Notes under the pieces: generated by a model | What the model was told of the DNA's origin: nothing | What the model saw: only the letters and a program-made list of their open reading frames with translations | Databases searched by the model: none | Assembly (NCBI RefSeq): GCF_018777385.1 | Contig: NZ_JAFJYB010000001.1 | Coordinates: 248,001-312,000 of the forward strand | Length of the DNA: 64,000 nucleotides | DNA from: Candidatus Symbiopectobacterium endolongispinus | GTDB taxonomy: Bacteria > Pseudomonadota > Gammaproteobacteria > Enterobacterales > Enterobacteriaceae | Direction of reading: 5' to 3' | Part shown: positions 31,840 through 42,977 of the stretch, in pieces | Numbering within the stretch: the first letter of the stretch is position 1 | Layout: every line of letters starts with the position of its first letter | Made by a program: the position numbers and the translations under genes

Positions 31840-31879
31840 TCCTCAAGCATGAGTAATATAAAAAACATTCAGAACAGTA

Positions 31880-32137
31880 TTAGCGGAAGTTTTGAATGAT
31901 GGCCGCGCCGATATCTTTATAGGCCTTTATCGTGCTTGTTTGTGCATTTCTAAATAGCGTGTAAGCCTGTAATTTAGACTGATAGTCAGCCAGAATAGAG
32001 GGGTTTGATGGATCTGCTGTGAGAGCATCTTTGGCTGTGTTCAGTTTTTCCATTAAGGTTTTTGCTCCCGCTTCAAATTCGCCAGACATTTTGTCGAGAA
32101 AAATACTGTCGATATGTTGTGGGGTGTAATCAGCCAT
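31880..32137 (-). CDS. prgI: PrgI-type (SctF) T3SS needle subunit
   Basis: Polymerises into the extracellular needle. 85 residues, standard length, intact. Two helices around the loop DPSNPSILADYQSKL, where PSNP is the hallmark turn of needle proteins. The C-terminal helix (STIKAYKDIGAAIIQNFR) is the polymerisation end. Its ATG overlaps the prgH stop (TATGGCTGA), so it is translationally coupled to a gene that is itself broken. Confidence 0.95.
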   Translation of the reverse strand: MADYTPQHIDSIFLDKMSGEFEAGAKTLMEKLNTAKDALTADPSNPSILADYQSKLQAYTLFRNAQTSTIKAYKDIGAAIIQNFR

Positions 32138-33380
32138 AATTTATGTCCTTTTTGTTTAGTGGAAAATACCAATGCTTAGGGGATATAAAAAGATATCCCT
32201 CTTTTGCATTAAGGTAAGACTTATCTTTCAATATGTTTCCGTTCATATTTATCGAGAAACTAACGATCTGATCTCCCCATTGATTGTAAAAATCAGTAAT
32301 AAATGTATTCAGTGAGTTTATTGTGCTATCACTAAGGTCATCTCTGATGATCAGCGCAAAGCTACTGTCTGTAGTAACACAGCGATAGAGGATCTGATAC
32401 GCTCAAGCCCATGCTGGGCTTGCTTTACAAGGGATTCTTTATCTTTAAAAAAACATCAATACGTTTTGCATATGGGAGTGACTGATGTGCCTGTATTTTT
32501 AATGAGGCTTCCTGTTCATTATCAAGTTTTCTGTAGGTATACAGTTGAGGAAATTCAGGCAGTGTCAAATCCAACTGTAAAACAGGAAAGCCCTTATTAT
32601 GCAATTTTTTATCACTTCCTTTCGTGTTCTTGCTGTCCATATAGGGATGACTTTATTGGTTTCATTAAGTTTGTAAAGAACATCATGTAACCAAGTGATT
32701 TCTTGATATCCCTCGCCAAAAACATAAATTCCACTGTTGGATTTAATTATCTTCAGTGGTGCGGGTGACCCAACGAGGATTGTATTAAGTGAAGCTACCT
32801 GACTGGATTGCTGCCAATAATTATACCAAGCGATATAAATAAAAAATAGTGTCAGCACAACCAAAAAACGCGAATACTTTTTGATTTTTTTATTATGGTT
32901 TATTTCTAATGATGTCTCAGGACAAGAGGGTGTTTTGTTCCCCTTGATCCAATTGTAATTGGAAATTTCATCGGACCGTTCATCATAATGTTTTTTAAGG
33001 GCAAGTCGAATGTTTCCGTGTTGAAAGAAAACATTCTCTTCGATGAGCGCTGTTTGTGCGTTGTCTGGTCCCAGTATATCAACCAGATATCCATGTTTCC
33101 CATCAATTTCTAATTTCTCTGCCAAAGAGATTCGAAGATTGTCTGAGTTGACCTCGCAAGGTATGTATAAGGTTTTACAAGCAAAAGAAGCCATGTTTGT
33201 AACGCCTTCATGTATATCATCACCCGTGTTGCTCTGCTTTATTTGAGGGTGAATGTTGAAGAAGTAGTTATCCGCAGGCAGGTTTAACTCACAACCAAAC
33301 ATAGGGCCAAAAAGGATTTTTAGGGTGAAGGTTTCTCTATTTCCTGCATTATCATCAATGTAAATGTATCTATCATCCAT
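32130..33380 (-). pseudogene. prgH: prgH (SctD) outer inner-membrane ring protein, broken
   Basis: Bitopic ring protein of the needle complex base. First frame: an N-terminal FHA-like domain (TFTLKILFGPMFGCELNLPA) and a transmembrane segment near residue 170 (FLVVLTLFFIYIAWYNYW). Three frameshifts follow: at an A6 run (T6 on plus, 32605-32610), at a T7 run (A7 on plus, 32447-32453), and near 32365. Each is restorable by about one base. The last frame ends EGYLFISPKHWYFPL, matching the family's C-terminal HWYFP. 1251 bases corresponds to about 416 codons (Salmonella 392). Confidence 0.85.
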
Positions 33381-34062
33381 ATGGCCACCCTAAATAGTTT
33401 GTTCCTTTAAAATGAGTGGCAATTCTTGGCGTCGCCCTACTCTTAATAATTAATAATGAAGTTATGTATGATTACAATGATGTTTTTAGGTGAGCCATGA
33501 CACCCACTCTCACATTTACTGATACGGTTAGATATATCATTTAGCAAAGTATAATTATAACGTTCTGTAAAGATCCGGGTGAAAAAACATAGAGGCATAG
33601 AAACATGATAGCGGCCTAATTGAATATGGCAATGATGTGGCGTTGAGTTTTTTTGATTTTTTTATTTGTTGTTATGTTTTGCATTGTTGATTTGGTTATT
33701 TTATGCTTTTGAAGTAAAGAGGGGGTGGGTGATTTATTTTTTATTTAATATCAAACAGTTGCTGTGTGATTTAATATATTTTATAAAAAATAACATCTCG
33801 TGATTTTAAAGTTAACGTGTATTCTTTGGTAGCTCAGTTAAATGTAATTATGATATTTACTTGATATATAATATCTTGATTAATTTATTTTTACATTTGT
33901 TGATTTGTCTTGACCTCTAGTTTTTAAGTGAATATTCTGGCCCTACACATCGCACAGATATCTATCGTGGGCTCGCTATTATTCTAGGGCGTATGAGCTG
34001 CGCAGTTCAGTATGGCTGACGCAATTTTCTATAAATGTCATGCTAATTATACAGAGGTCACT
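33381..34062. promoter_or_regulatory. Divergent promoter region between prgH and invF
   Basis: About 680 bp, very AT-rich, no gene. It separates the minus-strand needle-base operon from the plus-strand inv/spa/sip operon and so must hold promoters for both. Its richness in A/T tracts suggests H-NS silencing, as usual for such islands (inference). Confidence 0.6.
33910..33938 (+). promoter_or_regulatory. Candidate sigma-70 promoter of invF operon
   Basis: TTGACC (33910-33915) and TATTCT (33933-33938) are separated by 17 bp. That matches 5/6 and 4/6 of the consensus with ideal spacing, 125 bp upstream of the invF start. Confidence 0.5.
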
Positions 34063-34939
34063 ATGTCTAGAGAGCTTCAGAATAAGAGTATTGCCACTAA
34101 TACAAGCTTCCAAAATTGTAAATACACTCCTGGTTATAATGCAATGATTGAAGATTCAGTTATCACGGATGAGACCTTTAAGGTTAATGACTCATTATTC
34201 TTTATCAGGCCATTAACCCCAGAGTCGACATTCACCTTTTCAATAATGAATAGTCGGGAACGCGTCACCTTCACGGGAGATCAGTCTGCGGTATTGGTGT
34301 CAAACAGTGCTATTGAGTTATCACTTCATGGCAAATGGCTGGTAGGACGATCGTTGATTACCCAGTTGGCGACCTTTTTAGCCTTCACTGAATATAGGTT
34401 TAAAGAGTCCTCTCGACTATGTGGGGGGGGGGGCGAATGCCGTGCCTTTACAACATAAAGTCCTCTTCGAAACAGAAAAAATCTTCTGCGCAGTCATTGA
34501 TAACGCACAAATGAGTTTTATGGATTTGGTTTTTTGTCGTGACTTTATCAGCGACACAGATGTTATCAATAAACTGTGCCATTTCATTCGCGGTATTGAG
34601 AGCTACTGGGTTGCTCAGTTTTTGCTGGATCAAGTTCTTGATAACAGTAAAAGCATGAAGTCACATAAGCTGTATAATTCCTATAAAGAATATGGTGTCT
34701 CAGAATCTTATTTCAGAAAGCTTTGTTATAACGCTTTTACCTGTGGACCGAAAAAACAGCTCAGAATGTGGCGAGCTGCATACAATGCGTTGCAACTGAT
34801 TGAGAATGATGAGTCGATTGCGACCGTGGCCTGGAATAACGGCTATGCATCGTCGTCCCATTTCCCCACAGAAATCAAAACGCTTTTTGGTATAACTCCT
34901 CGGGAATTCAAGAATTTGGAAGGCTTTCTGAATGAATAG
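34063..34939 (+). pseudogene. invF: invF (AraC-family T3SS activator), single frameshift at G11 tract
   Basis: AraC/XylS-type activator that, with the SicA chaperone, switches on translocator and effector genes in SPI-1; MxiE and YsaE are relatives. Start ATG 34063 follows AGAGG. The N-terminal domain runs to KESSRLCGG, where eleven G (34423-34433) throw the frame out. With ten G it would join VPLQHKVLFETEKIFCAVID and the C-terminal double helix-turn-helix (IATVAWNNGYASSSHFPTEI, then FGITPREFK). 877 bases is 3n+1 and no other lesion is seen. A corrected product would have 291 residues. It overlaps invG by 8 bases. Confidence 0.85.
34423..34433 (+). repeat. G11 mononucleotide tract inside invF
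   Basis: Eleven consecutive G inside a coding gene of an AT-rich island. One base fewer gives an open reading frame for the whole regulator. This is the form taken by phase-variable contingency loci, but sequencing error in the tract cannot be excluded. Confidence 0.85.
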
Positions 34940-36714
34940 AATAGGTAAAATGGATTTTTATCTACTAGGGGTTGTTATAGGAATCAGCATGGTTTTTCCT
35001 GTATCGGGTGCGTTACCGATAGAGAGCATGACACCACATGATACAATAAACAGCAGGGACGCTTTTTCAGCTGATAATACTACGACTTATGTTGCTAATA
35101 ATAGTGTGCAGCAACTTTTTTATGTGCTTGGTGGCGTATTAAAAAAACCTGTTATTGTCAGCGCAGAAGCTGCTAAAAAACGCATTTCAGGTAATTTTGA
35201 TTTGACCAACCCACGTCAATTATTAAATGTGTTATCAAGCCGGATAGCCTTAATCTGGTATGACGATGGCAGTTCGATTTATGTTTACGATGTCAATGAG
35301 ATGCAGAGTCGTGTCATTAAATTGGCCTATGCTTCATTCAATCGTCTTGAGGCCTATTTACAATCGACGGGATTATATGACGACCGTTTTCCACCCCGAT
35401 CTCACAGTGGTCCTGGTTAGTTTTATTTGTCGGGGCCGCCAGTTTATGTTGATCTCGTAGCCGCAGCAGCAAAGTATATTGATAGTACTTACTCTCAGCC
35501 AGGTGCAGGAGAGAATGTTATCAAGGTAATCAAGTTGAAAAATACCTTTGTTAACGATCGGGAATTTTCACTGCGAGATACACCAATAACTATTCCTAGT
35601 GTGGCTACAGTACTCAATAAATTGCTTAACAACAGAAGGAATTATAATAGTGCGAATATAATTCTATCCGGTGAACCCGATGCCGTTGAAAATGATATGC
35701 GCTATACCCAAGGGGGGTATGTTCGCCAAATGAGAAATCTACTCCCGTTATCAGGGGGTAATTATGGCCAGCGAGCCCGCCAGTATGAGGTCTACAGCGA
35801 CGTAGAAGGTAATGCAATAAATATTGTGGCGTATACCGATACTAATAGCTTACTGATCCAGGGGAGTGAAAAACAGGTCGCTTTTGTGGACGATCTTATT
35901 CGTGCTATAGATATTGCCAAACAGCAAATCCAACTCTCTTTATGGATTATCGACATCTCGAAAAATGATGTAGAAACCTTAGGGGTTGTTTGGCAAGGTC
36001 AGGCAAGTATAGGAAATGTTGGTATTAACTTTAATGGTGCTACAAGTGCATTGAATCCAGCAAGCAGTATGAATTTTCTTACAAAAGTCACTGCGCTGGT
36101 TGAGAAGGGAAATGCACAAGTCGTTTCCCGGCCAGAGCTTCTTACTCAGGAAAATGTCCCTGCGTTGTTTGATAATAATAGTAGTTTCTACACCCGGTTA
36201 TTGGGAGAACGTTATTCATTATTAGAGAAAGTGACATTTGGCACGATGATCAGTGTTATTCCTCGTTTAGGAAAACAAAGTCAGGAAATTGAGATGATAC
36301 TCAATATCCAAGATGGAAAAATACCGCTGGCTAATGGTGTCATGGAGAGTATTGACACGTTGCCTGTTGTGAACAATACGCAAATCAGCACCACAGCCCG
36401 TGTTCCGATGGGCTACAGTCTGTTAATTGGTGTTTATAGTCGCGAGCAGGATGAGTTGCGAAGTGCTGGTATTCCATTGCTAAAAGATATCCCACTAGTG
36501 GGATAGCTGTTTGATTACACCTATACCAGCCATAGAAACATGGTACGGCTGTTTCTTATTCATCCCACGCTTGTTAGCTTATGGCGAAACCTGGCAAGGG
36601 CGCTGGGAGAATAACCCGGTACTGGGTCGAAATCTTTCCGGTAAGGATACAGCAACATTGCAGTCAACGGTCACCATGTTGCGGCAATTTATGAACAAAC
36701 GGCAAGGCATGTAG
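34932..36714 (+). pseudogene. invG: invG (SctC) outer-membrane secretin, broken
   Basis: Forms the outer-membrane pore of the needle complex. In-frame TAG codons at 35418-35420 (GPG*FYLSGPPVYVD) and 36504-36506 (PLVG*LFDYTYTS), then a frameshift near 36565, after which the family tail NPVLGRNLSGKDTATLQSTV continues to 36714. Otherwise the N0/N1/N3 domains (VQQLFYVLGGVLKKPVIVSA and following) and the secretin core (STTARVPMGYSLLIGVYSRE) are well preserved. The 594-codon length is close to the 562 of Salmonella. Loss of the secretin alone would block secretion. Confidence 0.9.
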
Positions 36715-37811
36715 ATGGCGATACCTCCGCTTGGACGAGCAAGCCTCCTGCGAATGGATTTTCGGGAGGAAGACAACAAGTCAAAGGTGTCTGTCACCAG
36801 TGAGGAGAGTGAGCACCAGCCAGTAAAGAATCTGCAAGAGCAGATCAGTAATGCAGCCGAAGAATTTGCTGATGTGCTGAGTACATTTGGTCGTTTTAGA
36901 CGAATGGGCCGCAGGAACGACAATATTGAGAATGACTTTCTTTCTTCCATGTTGTAAGAGAAGGCTGACGAAAAGCACGATGCCTTGATTAAGCAAGTGT
37001 CCAGATTGTCCTTGAACAGAGATGGGCTGTTAAAATATGGCAGAAGCCTCTTCCCTAATGACAGTGACCTAATGCTGGCATTACGTGAGCTTATGCTTAA
37101 TCGTCAACTTTCTGCGTTACAAAAGAAGAGAATAAAAGAGGCGATGGCCGAGCTCGAAAAGTTCTCGGATTGCCCGAAAATGCGTTCCGGCATAAATATT
37201 GGCCGCCTTGTAAAGCGTTTTAGCAGCATGGAAGGTCAAGAGAGCTTATCTGCTGGGGACTTACGCGACTGTTACTTGAGTTTTTTAGAATTAGACCTGC
37301 CAGGCAGCTTTATCTATCAGGACTGGATAGAACAATACGGATGTCATAACCGGCAGCGTTTATTAGCTTTTACCATGAATGCGCTTATTGCCGATATGAA
37401 ATCAAGTGAGCCAGGTATCCATTTTGATGAGTTTGGTCCGTTAAGCGATCGGTTATCTGATGCCAGAACTATTCATACTTTGGATTTACTGTTGAATGAA
37501 CGATTTTCTACGCTGCCGTTTCGTGAGAGTTTAAAAAATGAAATAAAAAATGGATGAAAGTGATATAGTCATACTTTACCTTAATGGCATTGTCGCAAGT
37601 CATCAATTTGAAAATTTGCTTTATAATTTTAACCATGATTTTATGCGGCGTTTACTGTTAACGCAACGTGCAGCAGTGATTCAGCTAGCCAGAAAGAATG
37701 TACATTGACCCGGAGTGTCGGCAATACCTATTGAATTTTATTTCTTCGCTGCTTACCTCTTTTCATGATAAAGAGCGTCGAAAAGGTCCGTGGTCTGATT
37801 ACTACACCTGA
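36715..37811 (+). pseudogene. invE: invE (SctW) gatekeeper, broken
   Basis: Switch protein that holds back effectors until translocators are secreted. The start follows the invG stop directly. In-frame TAA at 36955-36957 (FLSSML*EKADEK). The long middle part (YGRSLFPNDSDLMLALRELM, FIYQDWIEQYGCHNRQ) matches InvE. A frameshift near 37545 leads to DESDIVILYLNGIVASHQFE, and another near 37690 to DPECRQYLLNFISSLLTSFH, the C-terminal TyeA-like part. 365 codons against 372 in Salmonella. Confidence 0.85.
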
Positions 37812-37852
37812 TGTAAAGCATAACTACTTTGATATAGACATGACATTGAAAT

Positions 37853-39907
37853 ATGATGCTACAGAACTTTATTCTACAAATTAGAAACCGCCCTGAACTC
37901 ATTATCTTGGTGATAATGATTCTTGTCGTCGTGATGCTAATTATCCCTTTGCCTACGTATGTGGTCGATTTTCTTATTGGTTTTAATTTAACAATGGCAT
38001 TGATGATATTTTTAGGATCGTTTTACATTAATAGGATTCTCGATTTCGCATCGTTTCCTGCCATTTTATTAATCAGTACCATTTTTCGATTGGCGATATC
38101 CATCAGTACGAGTCGTTTAGTGTTGATGGATGCCGATGCTGGGGACATTATTGCCAGTTTCGGGGAATTTGTGATTGCCGACAACCTCATTGTCGGTTTT
38201 GTGATTTTCTTTATCGTCACTATCGTCCAATTTATTGTTATTACTAAAGGTTCTGAACGTATCGCTGAGGTGGCGGCACGTTTTTCTCTTGATGCCATGC
38301 CTGGAAAACAAATGAGCGTCGATGCCGATCTCAAAGCCGGAGTGATTGACGAAAATGAAATAAGGCAGCGGCGAGCGGTATTGGAGGCTGAAAGTCAACT
38401 TTACGGCGCACTGGATGGTGCGATGAAATTTATCAAAGGTGATGCAATCGCAGGGATCGTCATCATCTTTGTTAACCTGCTGGGCAGCATTTCAGTTGGG
38501 ATGATGCAACATGGAATGAGTATGTCGACAGCACTTTCAGTCTATACGCTGTTGACGGTAGGTGATGCGTTGGTAGCACAGATACCCGCACTCCTCATTT
38601 CTATTAGCGGTGGTTTGATTGTTACGCGTGTAAATAATAGCGAAGATAATAATCTGGGATCTAAAATCATCCGGGACATGTTTTCCAATAAATTTATACT
38701 GGTGGTTACCGGCGTTCTTGCCATTGCACTTGGTTTGTTGCCCGGTTTTCCATTATCAGTATTTCTGTTGTTGGCCGCACTGCTGTTTGGGCTCTATATC
38801 AAACACCGACGAGAAGAGAAACAACAAGAAGCGGTGGCATCACGTTCAGATCAGAAAGAGAACGACGTTGAAGAGAAAGGGAAACCTGTTGTGATCGACG
38901 GTGAGTTTATCCCAGAAACCATTCCTTTAATCGTTACCGTATTTTCTGGACATGAAAAAATAGTAGACCAATATGCATTTTCATCATATTTAAAACGTCA
39001 CTTTTTTATTGAATACGGTGTTCGTTTACCTGATGTGGTGATGAATTATAAAAAAGACACACCACAAAATACTATAGTCATTTTAATTAATGAGATTGAA
39101 GCTGCCAGTTTTCCACTTTTTCCCGGTATGCATAAGATCTTGCTACGTGGCGATGAGTGCCAGGTTTTGGACAGCAATGTTCAGGTCAATGAAATTAATC
39201 AAGTAAAGACCTATTGGCTCCCGGAAGATCAATGCAAGAAAGCTCACAGTCTTGAATTTTATACGCGCAGTGCACAGGATGAATTTTACGTCTGTGCATC
39301 GACCCTGCTGGCGAGAAATATTACCGAGTTTTTCGGTATCCAAGAGGCGAAAATACTCCTTGACGATCTTGATAAAAAGTATCCAGAACCACTCAAAGAG
39401 TGTTACAGAAATAATACCGTTCAGCGTATTACTGAAGTTTTTCAACGTTTGTTACAAGAGCGTATTTCTATCAGGAACATGAGGTTAATTCTTGAGGCGT
39501 TGGTACAGTGGGCCCCGAAAGAAAAGGATCCCATTATGTTAGTGGGGCATGTGCGTGGTGTGTTATCTCGCTATATATCAAACCGTTTTTCTACGGAAGG
39601 GAAAATACGTGCATTTGTTATGTCGCATGAGTTGGAAGCGGTGGTACGTAATGGTATCAGGCAAACGTCTAGGGGAACCTTTATCAATTTGCCACCACCA
39701 GAAACTGAGCGAATTATGAATTGCTTAGAAAAAAGTATTCATGGCAACGGAGTCAATGCCAGGGATATTATTTTAATGGTGTCTCTTGATATTCGGTGTT
39801 TTGTGAAAAAGTTGGTTGAAGAACATTATCCTGAAATGGATGTGCTCTCCTTCGGTGAGATTTCACAAAGCGTGGACATTGACGTTATTGGTTTACTACA
39901 AAATTAA
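37853..39907 (+). CDS. invA: InvA (SctV) major export gate protein
   Basis: Nonameric inner-membrane export gate of the T3SS. 684 residues, the same as Salmonella InvA, without lesions. Eight transmembrane segments in the first 320 residues with the FHIPEP-family signature region (STIFRLAISISTSRL; FSLDAMPGKQMSVDADLKAG). A linker rich in Glu/Lys follows (about 325-345), then the four-subdomain cytoplasmic ring. It is the only large structural gene of the island that is intact, which makes it useful for phylogeny. Confidence 0.97.
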   Translation: MMLQNFILQIRNRPELIILVIMILVVVMLIIPLPTYVVDFLIGFNLTMALMIFLGSFYINRILDFASFPAILLISTIFRLAISISTSRLVLMDADAGDIIASFGEFVIADNLIVGFVIFFIVTIVQFIVITKGSERIAEVAARFSLDAMPGKQMSVDADLKAGVIDENEIRQRRAVLEAESQLYGALDGAMKFIKGDAIAGIVIIFVNLLGSISVGMMQHGMSMSTALSVYTLLTVGDALVAQIPALLISISGGLIVTRVNNSEDNNLGSKIIRDMFSNKFILVVTGVLAIALGLLPGFPLSVFLLLAALLFGLYIKHRREEKQQEAVASRSDQKENDVEEKGKPVVIDGEFIPETIPLIVTVFSGHEKIVDQYAFSSYLKRHFFIEYGVRLPDVVMNYKKDTPQNTIVILINEIEAASFPLFPGMHKILLRGDECQVLDSNVQVNEINQVKTYWLPEDQCKKAHSLEFYTRSAQDEFYVCASTLLARNITEFFGIQEAKILLDDLDKKYPEPLKECYRNNTVQRITEVFQRLLQERISIRNMRLILEALVQWAPKEKDPIMLVGHVRGVLSRYISNRFSTEGKIRAFVMSHELEAVVRNGIRQTSRGTFINLPPPETERIMNCLEKSIHGNGVNARDIILMVSLDIRCFVKKLVEEHYPEMDVLSFGEISQSVDIDVIGLLQN

Positions 39908-39917
39908 CGGGTGAATT

Positions 39918-40325
39918 ATGCAATATGATGTTGTTGCGTTGCTAACCGAGATTTTAGCGAAAGTGGGGATGTCAGAGGTTCTTAATAAAGATCTGAATAA
40001 TCACTCTACGATATCGTTGCATATGAAAGATGATATTCCCACTATCCATATCAAGAGTAATGATGAGGAAATTTGGGTTTGGGCACAGTTAGGTGAAGTC
40101 AATCTTTCTACCCTGAGTTATTGCAGCGCCAATCTATTCCCATTGTTATTGGCTCACAATTAAGAAGTCTTTCATGCGGGGCAACCCTGTTTATATCAGA
40201 TTGATAATAGTTTAGATCTTCGCGCTCAGGTAAAAGAAAAACATTGTGATTCAGCGTCCGCATTTATGGAGATGCTGGATACCTTTTTAACGGTGTTGCA
40301 GCAGTATCGCACAGCATTAAATTAA
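39918..40325 (+). pseudogene. invB: invB (class IB chaperone) with one nonsense codon
   Basis: Chaperone for several effectors (SipA, SopE in Salmonella; Spa15 in Shigella). The frame is exactly 135 codons, the length of InvB, but codon 82 is TAA (40161-40163). Reading past it gives EVFHAGQPCLYQIDNSLDLR and ...LDTFLTVLQQYRTALN. Conserved early motif EEIWVWAQLGEVN. No other lesion. Confidence 0.88.
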
Positions 40326-40341
40326 TGACGGGAGTGCACCC

Positions 40342-41638
40342 ATGGTCGCGCAAAACTTTGTCCATCTTGCTCACCCTGTAAGAATACAGGGAAATGTCAT
40401 AGAGGCCTATTTACCTGGCACTTATATTGGCGAGGTGTGTGAGGTGCGGTGCTCCCTTCAGGATTCAACACGAGTATGGATCGCTCAAGTTATTGGTTTT
40501 AATCACGAATGTACGCTATTAAGCCTGCTAAATGATAACCAGGGATTTTCTCGTCGCAATGTGCTCTATCCGACGGGTAAACCATTCAAGATTGCGTTAA
40601 ATGACGGATATTGCTGGCGCTGTTCTTGATGCGATGGGAAATGTTCGCGCTCGACTTGATAACAACGCGTTGCGCGATTCCGGCGTGAAGTACGTGCTGG
40701 AGGTGCAGGGAGAACCCAAGTATTTTACCCAGCGCAGGCCTATTGATACGCCACTGGTGACGGGCGTTCGTGCTATTGACGGGTTGCTCACTTGTGGTTT
40801 GGGTCAGCGCATGGGTATTTTCGCCTCTGCTGGATGTGGAAAAACATCGCTGATGAGCATGTTGATTGAACATTCCGAGGCGGATATTTATGTTATTGGT
40901 CTGATTGGAGAACGTGGGCGTGAAGTTACCGAGTTTATCGAAATGCTGAAGCAATCTCCGCGCAGATCGCAAGTGGTGTTAGTTTACGCCACATCAGACC
41001 GATCCTGTATTGAACGTTATAATGCCGCGCAGATAGCGACACGGGTGGCTGAATATTTTAGCGCTAAAGGAAAGCATGTTCTGCTATTTATTGATTCAAT
41101 AACCCGCTACGCGCGTGCATTGCGTGATACAGCACTCAGCATGGGTGAAATGCCAGCCCGACGCGGTTATCCCGCCTCAGTATTTGAAGCATTACCCAAG
41201 TTGTTGGAGCGGCCAGGACGTTTTCAGCACGGTTCAATAACGACCTTCTATACGGTATTGATTGAGAACGAAGAGGAACCGGATGTTATTGGCGATGAAG
41301 TTCGCTCTATTCTCGATGGCCATATTTATCTGAGTAAAAGGTTGGCTGCTCAAGCGCATTATTCGGCGATTGATATATTACAAAGTATCAGTCGCGTATT
41401 TTTTCATATTACGCAATCAGAGCAACAGCGTGCCACAGCACGTTTTCGAGAATTGCTTTTTCGGCAGCGAGATATGCAACTGTATCTGGACTTGGGGGAA
41501 TACCAGCCTGGAGAGAATGCTGAAAACGATATAGCTTTGAATAAAAAGGAGTTGATGGAGGTTTTTCTCAAACAGGACATGATGCAGAAAATCGAGATAA
41601 CAACATGTTTGGATAAACTTTACGCATGCCTGGCGTAA
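40342..41638 (+). pseudogene. invC: invC (SctN) T3SS ATPase with one frameshift
   Basis: Hexameric ATPase that strips chaperones and unfolds substrates. The N-terminal barrel frame (LAHPVRIQGNVIEAYLPGTY, VLYPTGKPFK) ends near 40600. A second frame resumes at once with IAGAVLDAMGNVRARLD and has everything else: Walker A GIFASAGCGKTSL, IGLIGERGREVTEFIEM, Walker B LLFIDSITRYARA and the DELSEED-like C-terminus. 1297 bases equal 432 codons plus one (Salmonella 431). The lesion is not in a mononucleotide tract, so it looks like a plain indel. Confidence 0.9.
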
Positions 41639-42081
41639 ATGAAATGCTTTCTTAGCTTTACTGGAACATAAAAACATCGCGCCGGACATGATAAAAAAAG
41701 AGTGAAGCGTTATTGGATAAGCTTTGTTCCGCCATTGCCGAATGCCATAGGGAGCATGAAGCAATAAGTATGAAGATTGCTCAGTTGATGTCGCCAGGGG
41801 TGCTTAGTCGCAGTGAAATGTATCAACGCATCCGGCAGCAGGGGGTATTGATGAGTAATCAGCAAGATATTGCTCAGCGCATTATTGATTTGCAGAGTGA
41901 TGCTGATATCGAGAAACAAAAAATTGAACAATGTCAGAGCGTGATAATGGGGTGTGAAAAAAGACACCGCAATATTGCACGCTATCTTCAATGTGTGCAA
42001 CGTAATCAACTTCAACGTGCAGATACCAATACTGAAAATGATATTGAGGAGAGAGTGAGTTATGGAGATAAAAACGGGTGA
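41639..42081 (+). pseudogene. invI: invI (SctO) central stalk, frameshifted at A7
   Basis: Stalk protein that turns inside the ATPase ring; homologue of Shigella Spa13. From ATG 41639, dropping one base near the start (ATGAAATG) gives NAFLALLEHKNIAPDMIKK. At the A7 run 41693-41699 one A must again be lost to reach SEALLDKLCSAIAECHREHE and the long coiled coil LSRSEMYQRIRQQGVLMSNQ. 443 bases is 3n+2, which equals 147 codons (the length of InvI) plus two extra bases. It overlaps invJ. Confidence 0.7.
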
Positions 42082-42977
42082 AGCATCAATCAAAACCCAG
42101 ACTTCATCAGAAACCGACTCTGAAAGTGAAATATCCCTTGAGAAAATAGCAGAGAAAAAGAAAAACAAGGAAACACAACATTCAGAGACGATTATGTATT
42201 TTCATTATTACACTGAAATTCTGTATGGCAAGCCGTTGAGCTTGAAGCAGAGCGGCGCGCCAGTGCAAGAAAAAGGCAAAAAAAATGTGTTACACGATCA
42301 GGAAATGCATCGGCGTGATTTGCCGTTTCACCCTCTATAGCGTATCACGCTACAGCACATGATGTGGGCCCGTCGCAGTCAATAACACAACATTACAAGC
42401 CACGGGGCAATTCGGCGTCATTCCCTACTTTGAGCAACGGGGCAGCAAGGTGCCTGATATGACTGAGTCTGTCACGGTATTTGACACACCCTCTGCTGTC
42501 GATGTGCAACCCCTAGTGGAATCTGTGCTTGTTGTTGGCCCTGCGCATGACACCAGAGGGCAATACAGCGCGTTCCGTTCGCCAGTCAATGCCAAAGCCA
42601 ATACCCAAGTCAATACCCAAGCTAATGTACACCATTAGCAGCGGAATGAGCCCATGAGCACACCCTTTAGCACGATTACACAGCGAGAAAGGTTGAATGC
42701 ACTGCGCCTTGGCGACGCTAGAGACGATAAAACGGTGCAGATCAGTTACCAATTCCAGCGTTGGTTTGGCGAACACTCTGTCAAGGTGTCGCTACAGCGT
42801 GACAGCCTGTTTGAAAGCGCAATAGTTCTGCAACCGTCCGATGTGCGCGCCTCCGAAGCGTTAGCCCGGCAACTTGATCACTGGCCAAAGCAGGCTCCGC
42901 ACATACTACTTCCCGATAACGCGGGAGATGAACAGCAGCAAGGGCAGCAGCAGAGAGAACAGGAAGAGGAACAATAA
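42062..42977 (+). pseudogene. invJ: invJ (SctP) needle-length regulator, fragmented
   Basis: Molecular ruler/switch protein secreted early. The family is poorly conserved; identity rests on position between invI and spaO and on the C-terminal part (42654-42977: QISYQFQRWFGEHSVKVSLQ, then a Gln/Glu-rich end), which resembles InvJ/Spa32. The pieces are an N-terminal Lys/Glu/Ser-rich section to about 42340 and a middle Val/Thr section 42450-42638, split by stops and frameshifts. Confidence 0.65.

Noticed and set aside
34423-34433. Programmed ribosomal frameshifting at the invF G11 tract
   Set aside because: There is no slippery heptamer with pseudoknot pattern; tract-length change or RNA polymerase slippage explains the frame break more simply.
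40590-40610. Slippage rescue at the invC frame break
   Set aside because: The break is not on a mononucleotide run, so it is treated as an ordinary indel.
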